A stretch of 60,000 nt of DNA from positions 16,013,669 to 16,073,668 of the forward strand of contig NC_087072.1 of NCBI RefSeq assembly GCF_026151205.1. The letters are read 5' to 3'. The stretch comes from Bolinopsis microptera (lineage: Eukaryota > Ctenophora > Tentaculata > Lobata > Bolinopsidae). The notes under the pieces were generated by a model, which had not been told where the DNA came from, searched no databases, and was given only the letters and a program-made list of their open reading frames with translations. Position numbers and translations under genes: made by a program. This document shows positions 35,183 to 47,823 of the stretch, one piece after another (position 1 is the first letter of the stretch; every line of letters begins with the position of its first letter).

Positions 35183-35996
35183 TTAAGGGGTCATTCATAA
35201 TAACTAAGTATTTCTTAAGTAAATACTCGCTAGTAATTACTTAGATTTTTCTGAGTCTCAAAATCGGTATTCACAAAGTTTGAGCATTTACTGCCCAGTA
35301 AAAACTAATACTCAAGCTGAATTCATCGTGAGTATGACTTACATTCAAGTAAATACTCACTAAAATGCTCTCAAACTAGCACTCAAATACTCAAATCAGT
35401 ATTTTAAGAAGCACGACAGGTTAATTTTTGAATTGATGACTGATCTGCGTTACTTGGCTCCTGAATGTCGTGGGGACACCATTTTTAGCTTTAACTAACC
35501 GTAATGGTCGCATCTATATTGGACTTACAAGGAAGCTTATACTCTAACGTGTCTATTTTTCTGGGAAAATTTGCAAAAACGTCATCCAATCGGGACAAAA
35601 TATATTAGAGCTTTTGTACTGGCAGTGAGGAGTCGTCTCTGAAAATTTGAAGTGAAAATATCAATTAGAAGGGAAGTTATTGACGTTAAAAGTCGTTGAG
35701 CAATAGGTGAGAAAATGGTTTGAGAATGTGAATTCGGTTCTCACATTTTGAGCATGAGTTTTGATCATTTGCTAACTTTATGAATGCCAATCTTGAGTTA
35801 GTTTTGGGTGACGAGTAAATACTAACTTTATGAATACCGATTTGAGTGCTAGTTCCAACTCTGAGCATTTACTAGCGACAAAATACTCAGCCCAGCAAAT
35901 ACTTAACTTTACGAATACCAAAAGCGAATTTGATCTCAAAATCTAAGATTATCTCACAATTTGAGTCTGAGTTTTCGTTTATGAATGACCCCTTAA
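35183..35996. mobile_element. piggyBac-like MITE, TTAA ends
   Basis: The left end reads TTAAGGGGTCATTCATAA; the right end is its exact reverse complement, giving TTAA flanks as for piggyBac. The interior is packed with degenerate AGTATTTACTC / GAGTATTTACT units in both orientations. No transposase. Its right end was later included in a tandem duplication. Confidence 0.8.
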
Positions 35997-36524
35997 CTTT
36001 AAGTTAATACTCAAAACTCAAAAGGACTGCATCTGATCAGATAAGCAGCCCCAAGCAATCGTGAAAAGTTTAAATCCAGTTCAAAAGGGTGACTGTTTGG
36101 ATGAGACTCAGTCGTTGAAAATGAGAAGACAGAGACGGTGAGAACAGCCAATTACATCGCTATACTGCGGAGGAAAGTTATACCAGCCCTCAAATTGAAG
36201 AAAATACTAAATCCCTGTACTTTCCAACAAGATGGCCCCTCACAATTTGAGTCTGAGTTTTCGTTTATGAATGACCCCTTAACTTTAAGTTAATACTCAA
36301 AACTCAAAAGGACTGCATCTGATCAGATAAGCAGCCCCAAGCAATCGTGAAAAGTTTAAATCCAGTTCAAAAGGGTGACTGTTTGGATGAGACTCAGTCG
36401 TTGAAAATGAGAAGACAGAGACGGTGAGAACAGCCAATTACATCGCTATACTGCGGAGGAAAGTTATACCAGCCCTCAAATTGAAGAAAATACTAAATCC
36501 CTGTACTTTCCAACAAGATGGCCC
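35953..36524 (+). repeat. 286-bp tandem duplication
   Basis: 35953-36238 and 36239-36524 look identical. Each begins ctcacaatttgagtctgagt and ends acaagatggcccct. The first copy begins inside the piggyBac-like right end, so the second copy carries a spare terminus. Confidence 0.92.
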
Positions 36525-36900
36525 CTCACTGCTCAAGACGGCCCCTCACTGCTCTCACGAAAGTTGAGCTTGACTTAGTATAGGGGGCAATTTGGAGAAT
36601 AACTGATCTCAAATAAAACAGACTTTAGCTGGGCTTCGCTTACACATTTGCAGTTTGCACCCCTAGTTTAGCCACATGTCTGGTTTACAATATTCGGTTA
36701 TAACTTAAATCATCCTGGACCAGGCAAAAGTCCTGCTCACCTAAGGACTGGCGCTAAGTTTCTCGATGTAATCCACCTTATATGACCCTAAATAACACAA
36801 TTGACTCGGGTACACTTTTTCACGAGTGGGGCATTTTCCGGAATCACGCCCTTTGTGACCGCGCCCACATCGCGACCCCCACCATTGATTATCTCAGCTT

Positions 36901-37195
36901 CTGATTGAGATACAGACCTCAGACATAAACCAAAATGTGCCTAAGATGCATGTTTATATTAGTGCTATGAACATACTTAAGGCCTCAGAGGCTTAGATTT
37001 TGAGAAATTACCAAAAAACCGATTTTAGGGTAAATATTGAAGCTCATACGCGTATCTCATGTTCTGATTGAGATACAGACCTCAGACATAAACCAAAATG
37101 TGCCTAAGATGCATGTTTATCATAGTGCTATGAACATACTTAAGGCCTAAGAGACTTAGTTTTTGAGAAATCGCCAAAAAATCCGATTTTACTAT
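36901..37195 (+). repeat. 173-bp imperfect tandem duplication
   Basis: Units begin ctgattgagatacagacctc at 36901 and 37074 and are about 90% identical. Confidence 0.85.
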
Positions 37196-37351
37196 ACTAG
37201 CAGTCTCGAGAGTAATAAAATCAGTGATCACTCCCTTAAGAAAATCACCATTTCACGCAGCACTTTCTTCCATAAATTATCTCAAATTTCTAGGCATACA
37301 GTATGTTTGACCGTCTGTAGCAAAGAACACTTAACAGCACGGGAAATAAGT

Positions 37352-37540
37352 ACAGGGTGAGTTGAAAATAGTGTGTGGAAAGTAAAAATCGATAATTTTG
37401 TTTATGAAGGAGCAAATTTTGAAAGGTGAATTGCTATCAGTTCATAAACTTAACGTATTTCATTCTTGCCTCTCATTTGATTCTAACTCATAATTTGGTT
37501 GATTTTTGGCAGTTTTCCAAAAAATCTTAAATTCTATTCT
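37352..37540 (-). mobile_element. Diverged mariner-like 3' end
   Basis: Begins tacagggtgagttgaaaata and aligns with 34372-34540 (shared landmarks: tgaaggagcaaa, agttcataaa). No coding sequence is left. Confidence 0.6.
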
Positions 37541-38143
37541 GTTTAAAAGATCTGCACGGTGTAAACTACACGTGAAAACTGAAGACCATTATTAGGTCAG
37601 GTTAAATTTACTCTCAAACTCCACACTGCGAGCTGAACAATGACATAATTGCAGGCCATTTGAGTGAATGAGGAAGCATTATTCAAGCTGCTCTAATAAT
37701 TCTCTTAACTCGTTGAATCGTTGATGCTGGTTATAAAAATTGTGAACGGCATTATCAATAATTATTAGCGTTTGTTTTATCTTTTGACTCAAGAGCGAAA
37801 GTATATTATTTGATGCGTTTTAACAATGGACTTCAATTATGACCAGTATAAGAGTAATTTTAGCTCTATACTTTTTGTAAAATGAGACCCAAATAATCTA
37901 TAGGAGCAGGGGTTTCATGTCGCTTGTACGGTGTCGTCTACACATATATATTTGAGCATCATGGAGTAACGTGTGCTCATAGCTGGATCTACAACGCCCG
38001 GTAGTAAAGGTGATAAACAGAGAGATTGTTGTTGCTAGTGTACCGTCTAAACATCCTTCATAAACCCCCTGCACCAACTTGTTGTGCTCCACCAGGGGCC
38101 TCATCTCTACTTTACTCTTCCTGTTTCCTCCCCAGTCTTCAAG
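37541..38143. other. Upstream region of sulfotransferase B
   Basis: No ORF or named repeat. Presumed promoter and 5' UTR. Confidence 0.3.
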
Positions 38144-41100
38144 ATGTTTGTAACGAGAAAAGTTCTTATCGGAGCTTTACTGACACTGCTTTGTTTTGGT
38201 GCTCTGATCTATAGTACGCAGTTCTCTAGTAGCGTGTTAAACAATATTCAAGGTAAGAGTACATGGTACTATAACCTTCGGCAACGAAGAATTTGGGCGG
38301 GACTCCCGCCCAAATTTGTCGTCCAAATTTTTTCGTGGCTTAATAATTTTGTCAACCAAGATTTGTCATAGTAATTTGAAATTATTATTAACTATTCTGT
38401 GATGACAAATTAGCTCATGAAGGCCTTGTAGTTTTGTAATTTTTAGAGTTTTAACCGTTAACCACACGATGACTGTGTACTGCTTAAATATTGGACATCT
38501 AATCAATCATCATTTGAATTTGAATATATAATTTAGACCCCGATTGGTTAAAATATTTCCAATCTTTACAGGAGGAGAAGATATTGTTATAGAGATTTCT
38601 TCTGATTCGGATGTTAGCAAAAAGGTTAGTTCGGTAAAATCTGGAGGCATTGTTTTTAAACGATATTATACTTTAATAAATCGTTTCCAGGTTGAATTGC
38701 TGGAATATTTTGTATTAGCCGCATAGAATATATTGGGCGTTTATTATATCTTCTACCTTTAACATATTCATAAAAAATGGTTCAAAAATGGTTCATAAAT
38801 GGGTTGCTATTTTACATGGTCAGTCCGACGTTCGTTGTGGTCCTATGGTCAATCAACCCAGTGCTCAGTCAATCAATCAAACAAATGGTTGCAGGGAGTT
38901 ACAGAAGAGACGACCCCAAACCAACCACCTGATACAGAATCAGATACAGAATCAGATGCAGAACCGGCAGAAAATGTCCAAGTAGTTGAGAAGCCCACAG
39001 TTGACCTAGCTATATCATCTCCACAGCCATCCTCAACCGTACAGCCTAGAGGTCACCACGCAGCTGTACCAGACCAGACTAAGAAGATAGGTGACTCGTG
39101 GGACCACGTCAAGGACACTGACCAAATTCTGAAATTTGTCAGGTCACAGTGCGAAAAGTATGATATGATTAAGGCAGAGCCCGGCGAAGTTAGGAAACCA
39201 AGAATGTTGATAGTAGCTAAAAACTGGAAAGAGCATATGCTTTTATATTCTAGTAATCCTAAAACTGGGTCTACATCATTCAAAAAGTGGTTTACCAGAA
39301 TTCAAGGAGACCCTCGTCCATATAGTGAAATGTCTGGTGTTCACTCGATGGGGAAATATGGAAATTTGAATCAAGCCTGGGAATTGGCCGAATCGAAATC
39401 AAGCGATCCTTTTAGTGTGTAAGTATAAAATAAGATGCAGGATATTTTGTGGACACATTGTAGTTACTACTCTGGTTACTAGTTACTACTCGGGTAACTA
39501 GTTACTACTCTGGTAATTAGTTACTACTCTGGTAACTAGTTACTACTCTGGCAACTAATTACTACTCTGGTAACTAGTCGCTACTCTGGTAACTAGTTAC
39601 TCCTCTGGTAACTAGTCACTACTCTGGCAACTAGTTACTACTCTGGTAACAGAGTAGTTACCAGAATTCAAGGAGACCCTCGTCCATATAGTGAAATGTC
39701 TGGTGTTCACTCGATGGGGAAATATGGAAATTTGAATCAAGCCTGGGAATTGGCCGAATCGAAATCAAGCGATCCTTTTAGTGTGTAAGTATAAAATAAG
39801 ATGCAGGATATTTTGTGGACACATTGTAGTTACTACTCTGGTTACTAGTTACTACTCGGGTAACTAGTTACTACTCTGGTAATTAGTTACTACTCTGGTA
39901 ACTAGTTACTACTCTGGCAACTAATTACTACTCTGGTAACTAGTCGCTACTCTGGTAACTAGTTACTCCTCTGGTAACTAGTCACTACTCTGGTAACTAG
40001 TTACTACTCTGGTAACTAGTCACTACTCTGGTAACTAGTCACTACTCTGGTAACTAGTCACTACTCTGGTAACTAGTCACTACTCTGGTAACTAGTCACT
40101 ACTCTGGCAGCTAGTTACTACTCTGGTAACTAGTCACTACTCTGGTAACTAGTTACTACTCTGGTAACTAGTTACTACTCTGGTAACTAGTCACTACTCT
40201 GGTAACTAGTCACTACTCTGGTAACTAGTTACTACTCTGGTAACTAGTCACTACTCTGGTAACTAGTCACTACTCTGGTAACTAGTTACTACTCTGGTAA
40301 CTAGTCACTACTCTGGTAACTAGTCACTACTCTGGTAACTAATCACTACTCTGGTAACTAGTCACTACTCTGGCAACTAGTCACTACTCTGGTAACTAGT
40401 CACTACTCTGGTAACTAGTCACTACTCTGGTAACTAGTCACTACTCTGGTAACTAGTCACTACTCTGGTAACTAGTTACTACTCTGGTAACTAGTCACTA
40501 CTCTGGTAACTAGTCACTACTCTGGTAACTAGTTACTACTTTGGTAACTAGTCACTACTCTGGCAACTAGTTACTACTCTGGTAACTAGTTACTACTCTG
40601 GTAACTAGTCACTACTCTGGTAACTAGTCACTACTCTGGTAACTAGTTACTACTCTGGTAACTAGTCACTACTCTGGTAACTAGTCACTACTCTGGTAAC
40701 TAGTCACTACTCTGGCAACTAGTTACTACTCTGGTAACTAGTCACTACTCTGGTAACTAGTCACTACTCTGGTAACTAGTTACTACTCTGGCAGCTAGTC
40801 ACTACTCTGGTAACTAGTTACTACTCTGGTAACTAGTCACTACTCTGGTAACTAGTCACTACTCTGGTAACTAGTTACTACTCTGGTAACTAGTCACTAC
40901 TCTGGTAACTAGTCACTACTCTGGCAGCTAGTTACTACTCTGGTAACTAGTCACTACTCTGGTAACTAGTTACTACTCTGGTAACTAGTCACTACTCTGG
41001 TAACTAGTTACTACTCTGGCAACTAGTCACTACTCTGGCAGCTAGTCACTACTCTGGTAACTAGTCACTACTCTGGTAACTAGTTACTACTCTGGTAACT

Positions 41101-43168
41101 AGTCACTACTCTGGTAACTAGTCACTACTCTGGCAACTAGTCACTTCTCTGGCAGCTAGTCACTACTCTGGTAACTAGTCACTACTCTGGTAACTAGTCA
41201 CTACTCTGGCAGCTAGTTACTACTCTGGTAACTAGTCACTACTCTGGTAACTAGTTACTACTCTGGTAACTAGTCACTACTCTGGCAACTAGTTACTACT
41301 CTGGTAACTAGTTACTACTCTGGCAACTAGTTGCTACTCTGGTAACTAGTCACTACTCTGGTAACTAGTCACTACTCTGGCAGCTAGTCACTACTCTGGT
41401 AACTAGTCACTACTCTGGTAACTAGTTACTACTGTGGCAACTAGTTGCTACTCTGGTAACTAGTCACTACTCTGGTAACTAGTCACTACTCTGGTAACTA
41501 GTTACTACTCTGGTAACTAGTCACTACTCTGGTAACTAGTCACTACTCTGGTAACCAGTTACTACTCTGGTAACTAGTCACTACTCTGGTTCTAAAAGAT
41601 TTTGATTCTCTGCAGTGTGTGCGCAACACACACTGCTCATGACGTTTACGTTTATTATCGTTGATAGTATATGGCATATTTACCACCATTATTATTATGC
41701 ACATGATCCTGTGTGCTGAGTTTTCACTTGTCTACACTCTTAGTCTGATAGGCAGATCATTATATAGAACTCTTTCAGGACACTGGGAGACGTGATAAAA
41801 CCGTTTTATTCGGTGGGTTTTATGAGAAATCCCCTCTCTCGACTCATATCTGGTTTCAGAGATAAAATTCTAAGGTTAGACTTAATCAATATGTGGTTCT
41901 CTTTCCACTTTTCCAAACAGATATTTTCTTGCCATCTTTTGAGATAGAAATGATCCCAAAACTTATTGTACCACTATTAAACAATAACGGACATACAACC
42001 GGTCCGGTAGAAATAGTGTTAAGAAGGATAAACAATTCATCAATTTAGACGCACATCTAGTAAAAAATGTGACTTATCCTATTTCTACGGAATCTGTAGC
42101 ATGCCTTTAATGATTACAGGAGAACAAACGATGGTATAAAACCAGAAATGTTGAGAGTAAATCCAGGCCTAACTGGAGAGTCGTCGGACCCAGAAAAATT
42201 TGCAGCTTTTGCTGAGGGCGTTATGAAAGGAAAAGTAAGTATATTATCTTTGCCAATTGATGTGGGCTGGCAATTTTTGATAGAATTTTGTGCTATTTCA
42301 AAATCATCTTTCATTATATTGACTATTGAGTGACATCGATTTCGCTTCAGGCGAATATATAATATATATTTTAATTTAGTCTTAATGCTGCAAGCAACTG
42401 ATGCTGAATCCTATTTTCAGATTAACAACTTCCATTTTACGCCCCAATGGGATAAGATGAAGATATGTGATTTCCCTTATGACATGATCGCACAGGTGAG
42501 TTCAGCATGTTATATAAGCATGTTCAGCATGTTCAGCATGTTCAGCATGTTATATCAACCTACTTTAACATGAAACAAGGAAGATCTTTAAGCTATAAGT
42601 GTAATAAATATTCGAATATTCAGGATCAACTTGGTTATTAGATTGATTAACTGTGCTAAAAATAAAACAATTTTAGACGGAGACAACACAGCAGCAGATT
42701 AAAGAGGTACAGGAGCACACAAACACCACTCAGTTCGAGTTTCCTGGATCTAGAGCTGAAGTGGGTGCTGATAGTGTTGCTACTGTTCATTTGGCGCACG
42801 AGTAAGTTTTTTATTAGCAGAATTTGAAATTTACCATAAATATCAGAATTACGAATGCTTCAATTCAATAAATTTTACATCTCAATTCGATCAATTGAAT
42901 TGATCGAATTGAGATGTAAAATTTATTTTCCGGAGAAGACAATACACAAATGTCATTCAACTTTCTTTTCAGATTCTACGATAAAGTAAAACCAGACATC
43001 ATGGAGCAGATATATCAGTATTATAAGTGGGACTTTGTGCTAATGGGCTACACAAAACTAAGTAATCCTAATTTCCCTTACTTAGACTTTGATCAGGACT
43101 TTGATAAAGAGTTCGGTCTTTTGGGTGAGGAGGATCCTACGAACACTAAAAATGAACCTCCAGGCTGA
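38144..43168 (+). CDS. Carbohydrate sulfotransferase-like protein B (8 exons, 430 aa)
   Basis: Exons: 38144-38252, 38572-38624, 38895-39418, 41779-41874, 42120-42234, 42421-42495, 42677-42801 and 42973-43168, summing to 430 codons. It is the closest paralogue of A: the same exon 1 length (109 bp), the same phases, and almost the same C-terminus. Signal anchor: VLIGALLTLLCFGALIY. Linker with TESDTESDAEPAE. 5'-PSB NPKTGSTSFKKW near 175-186; 3'-PB RNPLSRLISGFRDK near 245-258. HFTPQWDKMKICDFPYDMI and WDFVLMGYTKLSNPNFPYLD follow. Same inferred role, Golgi PAPS-dependent glycan sulfation. Intron 3 is filled with a 2.1-kb 19-bp minisatellite and a partial second copy of exon 3. Intron 1 holds a GC-rich hairpin, and intron 7 a 61-bp palindrome. 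Confidence 0.92.
38290..38316. repeat. 27-bp perfect GC-rich palindrome in intron 1 of gene B
   Basis: AATTTGGGCGGGA, a central c, then the reverse complement. It starts about 37 bp after the exon 1 donor. Confidence 0.9.
39462..41588 (+). repeat. 19-bp minisatellite filling intron 3 of gene B
   Basis: Roughly 100 units of ACTACTCTGGTAACTAGTC/T, interrupted once by the duplicated exon end (39659-39827). Variants alternate between GTAACTAGTTAC, itself a 12-bp palindrome, and GTAACTAGTCAC; minor GGCAACT and GGCAGCT variants are scattered through it. Confidence 0.95.
39659..39827 (+). pseudogene. Duplicated 3' end of exon 3 of gene B
   Basis: A 366-bp tandem duplication (39293-39658 copied to 39659 onward) repeats the last 126 bases of exon 3, its donor gtaagt and the start of the minisatellite. 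It lacks the exon's acceptor and the 5'-PSB motif, so it should not be used as an exon, but it supplies a second intact donor (39785-39790). Confidence 0.85.
42511..42552 (+). repeat. 9-bp tandem repeat (AGCATGTTC)
   Basis: Four to five units in intron 6 of gene B. Confidence 0.85.
42867..42927. repeat. 61-bp perfect palindrome in intron 7 of gene B
   Basis: 30 bp plus a central G plus 30 bp, starting AATAAATTTTACATCTCAAT. It lies about 45 bp upstream of the exon 8 acceptor. Confidence 0.92.
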
Positions 43169-44406
43169 TCTTGCTGATTGAATTTAAATTGGATTTTTGA
43201 TTAAATTGTTTCTATAGTCAGTCGAGCATGGGCTAATTAGACCAAGGTATCTTTTTAAATTCGCATGTTGATGGTTGTTGTACAAAGACCACTGACACAA
43301 AACGGCTTGGTTTTAGTATTAATCTGAAGGCGGATTTTGCTGACTACAAAATCATATGACTCCTCCGACCTTTTACAGACGAAAATACTCTAACCAATTT
43401 TTTGATAAATGTTATTTGATTAAATCAATACTTAATCTTGTTAGAATATGGTGAAAATAAAGTTGTTTTTAACCGTAGATATACATTTTCATACTTAATT
43501 TGCTTGGTTTCGTTGATTGATAATGATTATTGAGGTTATTATATTCAGAGGTGATTTATTTAATAACAATGTTGATTTTATTACTACAAAAGCAAGCGTG
43601 ATGATGTTTCTATTTAATCATAACTAAATTTCATCAACAAATTGGTCAAACTCGTGACGAAGTACGAACGTTGCCCATCAACTGGTTCTCTGCAGTGTTG
43701 GCTGAAAATGTTGGTACTTAATACAGAGTACGTGCGACATTGGTTTACAGATAATCTAAGCAAAGTAAGCACTATTTCCTACGTCTCACGTTATTTGATT
43801 ATTTTCACTGTGAAATCCCTTGAAACGCATATTATTATTACGCAACACTGAACACATCACCACAAAATGGCTGAACAATTAGAAAATGCGTATTCTCTTG
43901 TAGAGACCCCATGTTGTGTACGCGTGCGAAATTCTGCCGTCTAATTTAATTTAACTATAATACGTTGTATCTTACCTAGCCAGTGAAGAGTCATCAAATG
44001 TATGATTAAAGACAATTATACGACCTCGTCATAAGTTTGTGGCCAACATGACCCGTATTAATGCCCCCAACAGGCACATAAGTACACACATGAAGAAAGC
44101 AACGCTGTTAACTTTCTCATGATCATCATGAGAAAGTGTCTGTTCCACGTTTGACGTTAAAATAACTCTACTGCACCAGCCACTAAATTATATTAAACAC
44201 TATGGTTCAATTACCCGAACGAATAATTTACTAATTTGCGTGGTGTTCATTCTCTTTACGTGTAACTCTTCTCTTCTCTCTTTTGTAGTATCCGTTGTTT
44301 CTCACTGTTTCTATCATCAAACACTCAACCAACTGACCCTGTGATCCAACTTCAAGACTTCTTCATTTTCAAATAGCAACGCGGGCCGACCTCAGAGGAT
44401 AAGCAT
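43169..44406. other. Spacer between genes B and C
   Basis: No gene seen. Contains a perfect hairpin at 44111-44137 (ACTTTCTCATGA-tca-TCATGAGAAAGT). The promoter of gene C is presumably in the last few hundred bases. Confidence 0.35.
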
Positions 44407-47401
44407 ATGTTCGTAACAAGAAGAGCTCTAGTGGCCCTGTTTATCCTTGGTTTTTGCTTGTGTATTGTTTTCATCGCAGTTGTTAACCCATTCGATGTTG
44501 ATCGCAATATAGGTAAACTAAACACGATTCTAATTTTTAAGATTATTGGTGCCATAAGTATATCAGTCTGAAGTTCTGTTTACGTCTTGAGTGGCCGAAA
44601 AAGAACAAGGAGTACTGAAGACTGGAATATATTAAGGCCTTCAAACACTTCGACTATTTCAGTTCTTCGTCAAGCAATGAGGCCCAGGCCCAGCTTAAAC
44701 TGTACTGTATTATAAATCATTTTCGCTGAAAATATAATCGGTAGAATTGATAACAACTACAGACCTAGTTGTGCAATTCGTTGCCGAATTGGGATTCGTC
44801 AATTGTATTTAAAAATTAGTTGAATCAACTTGTCGGCGCCATGACTAGATACATCAGAATATATATACTTTGAGGATATATCCTCTAGTATAACTCACAG
44901 TCATTGACTTTGTCTCTAATCGTCTCTAATTGAATTTGTCTCTAATCAGGTTCAGCTAACATATTCCTGTCCCCGGGTGACGGAGAAACAAAAGAAGAAG
45001 TGTCGTCAAATACTAAGAAGAAGGTAAAGTGTACATTTCATCGTTACTTCACATTTTTATGGCGCCCACATTTTACAGAAATTAAAAAATTTGATGCAGC
45101 CTCAATCCGGCCCGTCGCTAATATATTAGGGTCTTCAAGGTTTACAAGGTTTACAAGGTTTACAAGGTTTACAAGGTTTACTTGGTTTCGCCAATGTATT
45201 TCCACAGTAACTCATTGACAATTTCAAAAAATGTCCACCATTGTTTTTTGGTTCAACAATAAGATAAGAAATTATTGAATGTAACGACAATAAGCCTTTT
45301 GTTTGACGCTTTCAGAGGTTGTCATAGCCTTACAACATACAAATGATCTACATTATTATAGCCTAAAGATCACCGTTTACCGCAATTATATACCGCAATT
45401 ATATAGCGATAAATAATGAAGCTATTATTGTGATAAAACGACGAGTCTCATCATATTGTAGACTTTAACGTTGCGTCATGACCAGGCTAAACTTAATGTG
45501 AGGCCTGTGATAAATGATAACTGTTCGGGCACAATCAAAGTAAACGTTTTACTGGCAGTGGTTCACACTCTGTTGTTTTACACAGGATAAAGTGATAGAT
45601 CTAGCGATATCGTCACCACAACCAGCTAGCACAAAATTCCCTCGCGGCAAGGGACCTGCTCCTGCTGAAGCACAAGAGAAAACAGAAGAGAAAACAGAAG
45701 AGAAAACAGAAGTGAAACACAAGATTCCTGATTCGTACCTTCACGTAAAGCAAACTAAAGATATCCTAGATTTTGTCCACAATCAATGCGAAAAACATCA
45801 CCAGATCACAGCTCTTCCGGGTGAAGCGAAGAAGCCGAGAATGTTGATTGTCCCTAAAAACTGGAGAGAGCACATGATGGTGTACGCGAGTAACCCCAAA
45901 ACTGGGTCCACATCCTTTAAAAAGTGGTACCTCCGCATTCAGGGGGATAAAAGAAATTACACTGAGATGACTGGAGTTCATGCCATGGGAAAATACGGTC
46001 GTTTAGATGAAGTTTACGAGTGGGTGGAGGAGGACCTCGGAAGAGAAGCGTTAGTTTTAATTTAGAGTCCGTTTATTAATACAGTTTCTGTGTGTAAAGT
46101 ATCCTATTGGTTATTTCTGTGGCCACTTTGTTTCAAACTAAAACCCGGCTAAAAACTGTGATAAATAGTTACTGTTATTAGACGGTTGATAGACGCAGTA
46201 GAGAAACTCTACAAAGTTGTTGCAGTCCGGAATCCAATTGTAAAACTAATGTCTGGCTTTAGAGATAAGATTCTGAGGTTTGTTTTTCATCAAGATTGTT
46301 CAGTAAACTCTGATTTTGTTACTGGTCCACTGTTTTGCGAGGAAGATTCAAAGAGAGCTTGTAACTGAATAATGTCTTATGAACGAATTATATTTCTTTC
46401 AGGAGAACTAAGGAGGGTATTAAAGAACCTATGCTTGAAATCAATCCAAATCTCAATATAAACAGCACAGATGCTGAAAAATATGCCGCATTTGTAGAAG
46501 CTGTGGTCACTAAAAAGGTAAAGCGAAATTAAATACAGTGACGAATTTTATAATTTAAAGATATTAGACTTTTAAGCCATTAAAGTATTAAAAGTCAATG
46601 GTGAGTATGCTTCTTTAATTCTAACTTCTTTCGATTGGCTGACCAATTAACGCTTATTCGATTTACAGACTGTAACATTCGTTTATCCCAGATTTCAAAT
46701 TTCCACTTTTCACCCCAATGGGAGAAGATGAGCATTTGTGACTATCCTTATGACATGATAATGCAGGTTAGTCTGGTATCTTGGCAGTAAAGCAATACTC
46801 CCAGCTCATATACCTCATTTCCATTTCTAGTTTTCTTTAATCACAACTGTCTAAATTTCTATTTTCAAATGATCAATATGTTCCTATACGCCCAAAACAC
46901 TATGAAATGTGTTATAATATCACGTGACACCTGGACCTCTCCCAGACAGAAACAACAGAACAGCAGATAAGAGAGGTGCAGGAGCACACCAACACTCAGG
47001 AGCACGACTTTCCTGGCTCCAGAAGTCAGCAGGGTTACGATAGTGTGGCTACTGTACATCTCGCTCACGAGTCAGTTTAAACAAGCTCTCTGACCCAAAA
47101 CTAAAAGTTATCAAAACCAAACGTTATCAAAAACAAGAGTTTACTTAACAATGCTAAATAAATAAATAAGTTAACGAACCCCGACCTCAGGTTCTACAGC
47201 AAGGTCTCACCAGAGCTGATGGAGCGATTATATCACTACTTTCGGTGGGACTTCGTGCTACTAGGTTACAGTAAACTTGACAACCCTAACTTCCCTTACC
47301 TGGACTATAATCAGGACATTGACAAAGAATTTGGAGGTTATATAAAGGACGAAATGGATGCAATAGAATCCGACGATGAATCGTCCACAGAAGGGGTCTG
47401 A
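44407..47401 (+). CDS. Carbohydrate sulfotransferase-like protein C (8 exons, 421 aa)
   Basis: Exons: 44407-44512, 44950-45023, 45586-46049, 46182-46277, 46403-46517, 46692-46766, 46946-47070 and 47191-47401; 421 codons. The signal anchor is LVALFILGFCLCIVFIAVV. The linker holds three TEEK repeats (about residues 92-101). 5'-PSB NPKTGSTSFKKW near 163-174; 3'-PB RNPIVKLMSGFRDK near 231-244, where the Arg before the conserved Leu-x-Ser is Lys. HFSPQWEKMSICDYPYDMI, EHTNTQEHDFPGS and WDFVLLGYSKLDNPNFPYLD follow. The C-terminus is acidic (ESDDESSTEGV). The domain is complete and no disruption is visible, so it is probably active. It lies same-strand between B and D, about 1.2 kb after B. Substrate unknown. 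Confidence 0.92.
45137..45182 (+). repeat. 9-bp tandem repeat (AAGGTTTAC)
   Basis: Five units in intron 2 of gene C. Confidence 0.9.
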
Positions 47402-47493
47402 ATAAGACTGACTCAGCTGTGAACAATGACAATTTATAAATATATATATGGAAATGTTCATAGATATTGATGAATGATGATGATATTGATGTA

Positions 47494-47821
47494 CAAGGTG
47501 GCCCAGAAGTAACTACCCACACGCAACCCTTGAAATTTGAATAGCTTACTTAATTCGTAGTAGAATGGTTAAAATTGACCTCACCAAAGCACATATCCCC
47601 ACGTAGATAATATCTAGTAATGGATAAAGATTTCTTACAGTATTAATTTGAGTACACCTATACTGGTATAGGTACACCTAGATACTGTAATCAACAAATT
47701 TTTACGAAACTTTAAGTGTTAAGGGAATCTAAGTTTAACCCATATCAGTAATCCCTGATCTTTGTGTGAGTTATTACATATTAGGGGGTTGCGTGTGCAC
47801 AGTTACTTCTGGGCCACCCTG
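47494..47821. mobile_element. 328-bp MITE, TA target site
   Basis: Terminal inverted repeats of about 33 bp: the left starts CAAGGTGGCCCAGAAGTAAC, the right (inverted) CAGGGTGGCCCAGAAGTAAC. TA flanks both ends. It inserted just after the coding end of gene C, probably in its 3' UTR. Non-coding; mariner-type ends. Confidence 0.88.
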
Positions 47822-47823
47822 TA

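Noticed and set aside
38799-38894. N-terminal extension of gene B exon 3 starting at 38799
   Set aside because: A good acceptor (gttgcag) at 38894 fits the phase of exon 2, and the upstream residues do not resemble the paralogues.
39462-41588. CRISPR-like array
   Set aside because: Units are contiguous 19-bp repeats without unique spacers, in an intron of an animal gene: a minisatellite.
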